Assembly: GCF_029919115.1 (NCBI RefSeq)
Contig: NZ_CP123990.1
Span: 4,800,501 to 4,864,500 of the forward strand
DNA: 64,000 nt
Source: Variovorax paradoxus
Lineage (GTDB): Bacteria; Pseudomonadota; Gammaproteobacteria; Burkholderiales; Burkholderiaceae_C
Reading direction: 5' to 3'
Within the stretch, counting starts at the first letter, position 1. The number at the start of each line of letters is the position of its first letter. Positions 63,607-64,000 of this stretch are shown here, one piece after another. The notes under the pieces are model-generated. The model did no database searches, was not told where the DNA came from, and worked only from the letters and a program-made list of their open reading frames with translations. The position numbers were made by a program, and so were the translations under genes.

Positions 63607-64000
63607 ATGCCCTCCACACCTCCAGACCCCACGCTCGCTACGGCTCTCAAGACCCTGCTTGCCGAGAGGTACAGCTGCCGGGCCTACCTTGCGGAACCGG
63701 TTGCGCGCGAGACCATCGACGCCATCCTGCAACTGGCGCAGCGCACAGCGTCCTGGTGCAACTCGCAGCCGTGGCAGGTCATCGTGACCAGCGCCGATGC
63801 CACCGGGCGGCTGCGCCGGGCCTTCGACTCGGACGAGGCCGCGGAAGACGCCGCGTTCGACATCGCGCCTCCGGCCGAATACCGCGGCGTGTACCAGGAG
63901 CGCCGACGCGAATGCGGTTTTCAGCTGTACGAAAGCGTCGGCATCGTGCGCGGCGACCGCGAGGCTTCGGCGCGGCAGGCGAAAGAGAACTTCAGGTTCT
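63607..64000 (+). CDS. Nitroreductase family protein (3' end outside window)
   Basis: 131 residues visible from ATG 63607; an in-frame GTG 12 bp upstream is an alternative. Nitroreductase fold: LLAERYSCRAYLAEPVARETIDAIL (FMN-binding RxSxR-like region, here RYSCR) and ASWCNSQPWQVIV (the N-x-Q-P-W signature). FMN-dependent NAD(P)H reductase. Lies 15 bp after the thioesterase, probably co-transcribed. Confidence 0.88.
   Translation, partial: MPSTPPDPTLATALKTLLAERYSCRAYLAEPVARETIDAILQLAQRTASWCNSQPWQVIVTSADATGRLRRAFDSDEAAEDAAFDIAPPAEYRGVYQERRRECGFQLYESVGIVRGDREASARQAKENFRF

Overview
The window (about two-thirds G+C, dense short-spaced operons, many ATGA start/stop overlaps) looks like a chromosomal segment of a Comamonadaceae betaproteobacterium, most likely Variovorax. 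The genus call is inference from the gene set: pilS/pilR, a PP0621-type protein, ccsA and ffh together; miaB with a GlrK/GlrR system; a Bug-type binding protein; a two-gene ergothioneine operon; TRAP and sugar-acid clusters. I see no rRNA, tRNA, CRISPR array, phage or transposase gene.

Left part (1-15.4 kb). PilR (cut by the window edge) and PilS run on the minus strand, followed upstream by a small zinc-ribbon protein and a CcsA-type membrane protein. Then ffh, a strong bidirectional terminator, and a two-gene RNA-repair operon (Rnl-type ligase plus a fused HD phosphoesterase/polynucleotide kinase). Next is opgH, and upstream of it the miaB-glrK-qseG-like-glrR operon. Between glrR and opgH lies what reads as a complete sigma-54 enhancer/promoter: a TGTC-N10-GACA GlrR-type site, two IHF-consensus boxes and a TGGCAC-N5-TTGC promoter pointing at opgH. 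This is the most interesting regulatory structure I found.

Middle part (15.4-31 kb). A two-gene RND efflux system faces a histidine phosphatase, a DUF4136 lipoprotein, ttcA, and a folB/FolM-like reductase pair. A MidA-type methyltransferase converges on egtB-egtD, and a 481-bp inverted-repeat element with an internal tandem duplication sits in the convergent gap. Beyond lie an NDH-2 dehydrogenase, a secreted nuclease and an acyl-CoA synthetase.

31-50 kb. OsmC; a Bug binding protein with a frameshifted leader; a GntR regulator leading a complete polar amino-acid ABC transporter; DUF72, DUF1439, a lipoprotein glycerophosphodiesterase, a small protein and DUF411; a DadA-like oxidase opposite a P1 peptidase; an orphan membrane-tethered TAXI protein; MerR plus carboxymuconolactone decarboxylase; ettA and rhlE divergent; an EEP-family phosphohydrolase.

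50-59 kb is a sugar-acid catabolic island. On the minus strand are a FadR-type regulator, a three-part TRAP transporter and an enolase-superfamily dehydratase. On the plus strand are an IlvD/Edd-type dehydratase, KDGal kinase, KDPGal aldolase and a class II aldolase. The expected flow is import, dehydration to a 2-keto-3-deoxy acid, phosphorylation, then cleavage to pyruvate and a triose phosphate. 59-64 kb holds a Pro/Tyr/Arg-rich exported protein, then a marR-MFS-MATE operon divergent from a PaaI-type thioesterase and a nitroreductase cut by the right edge.
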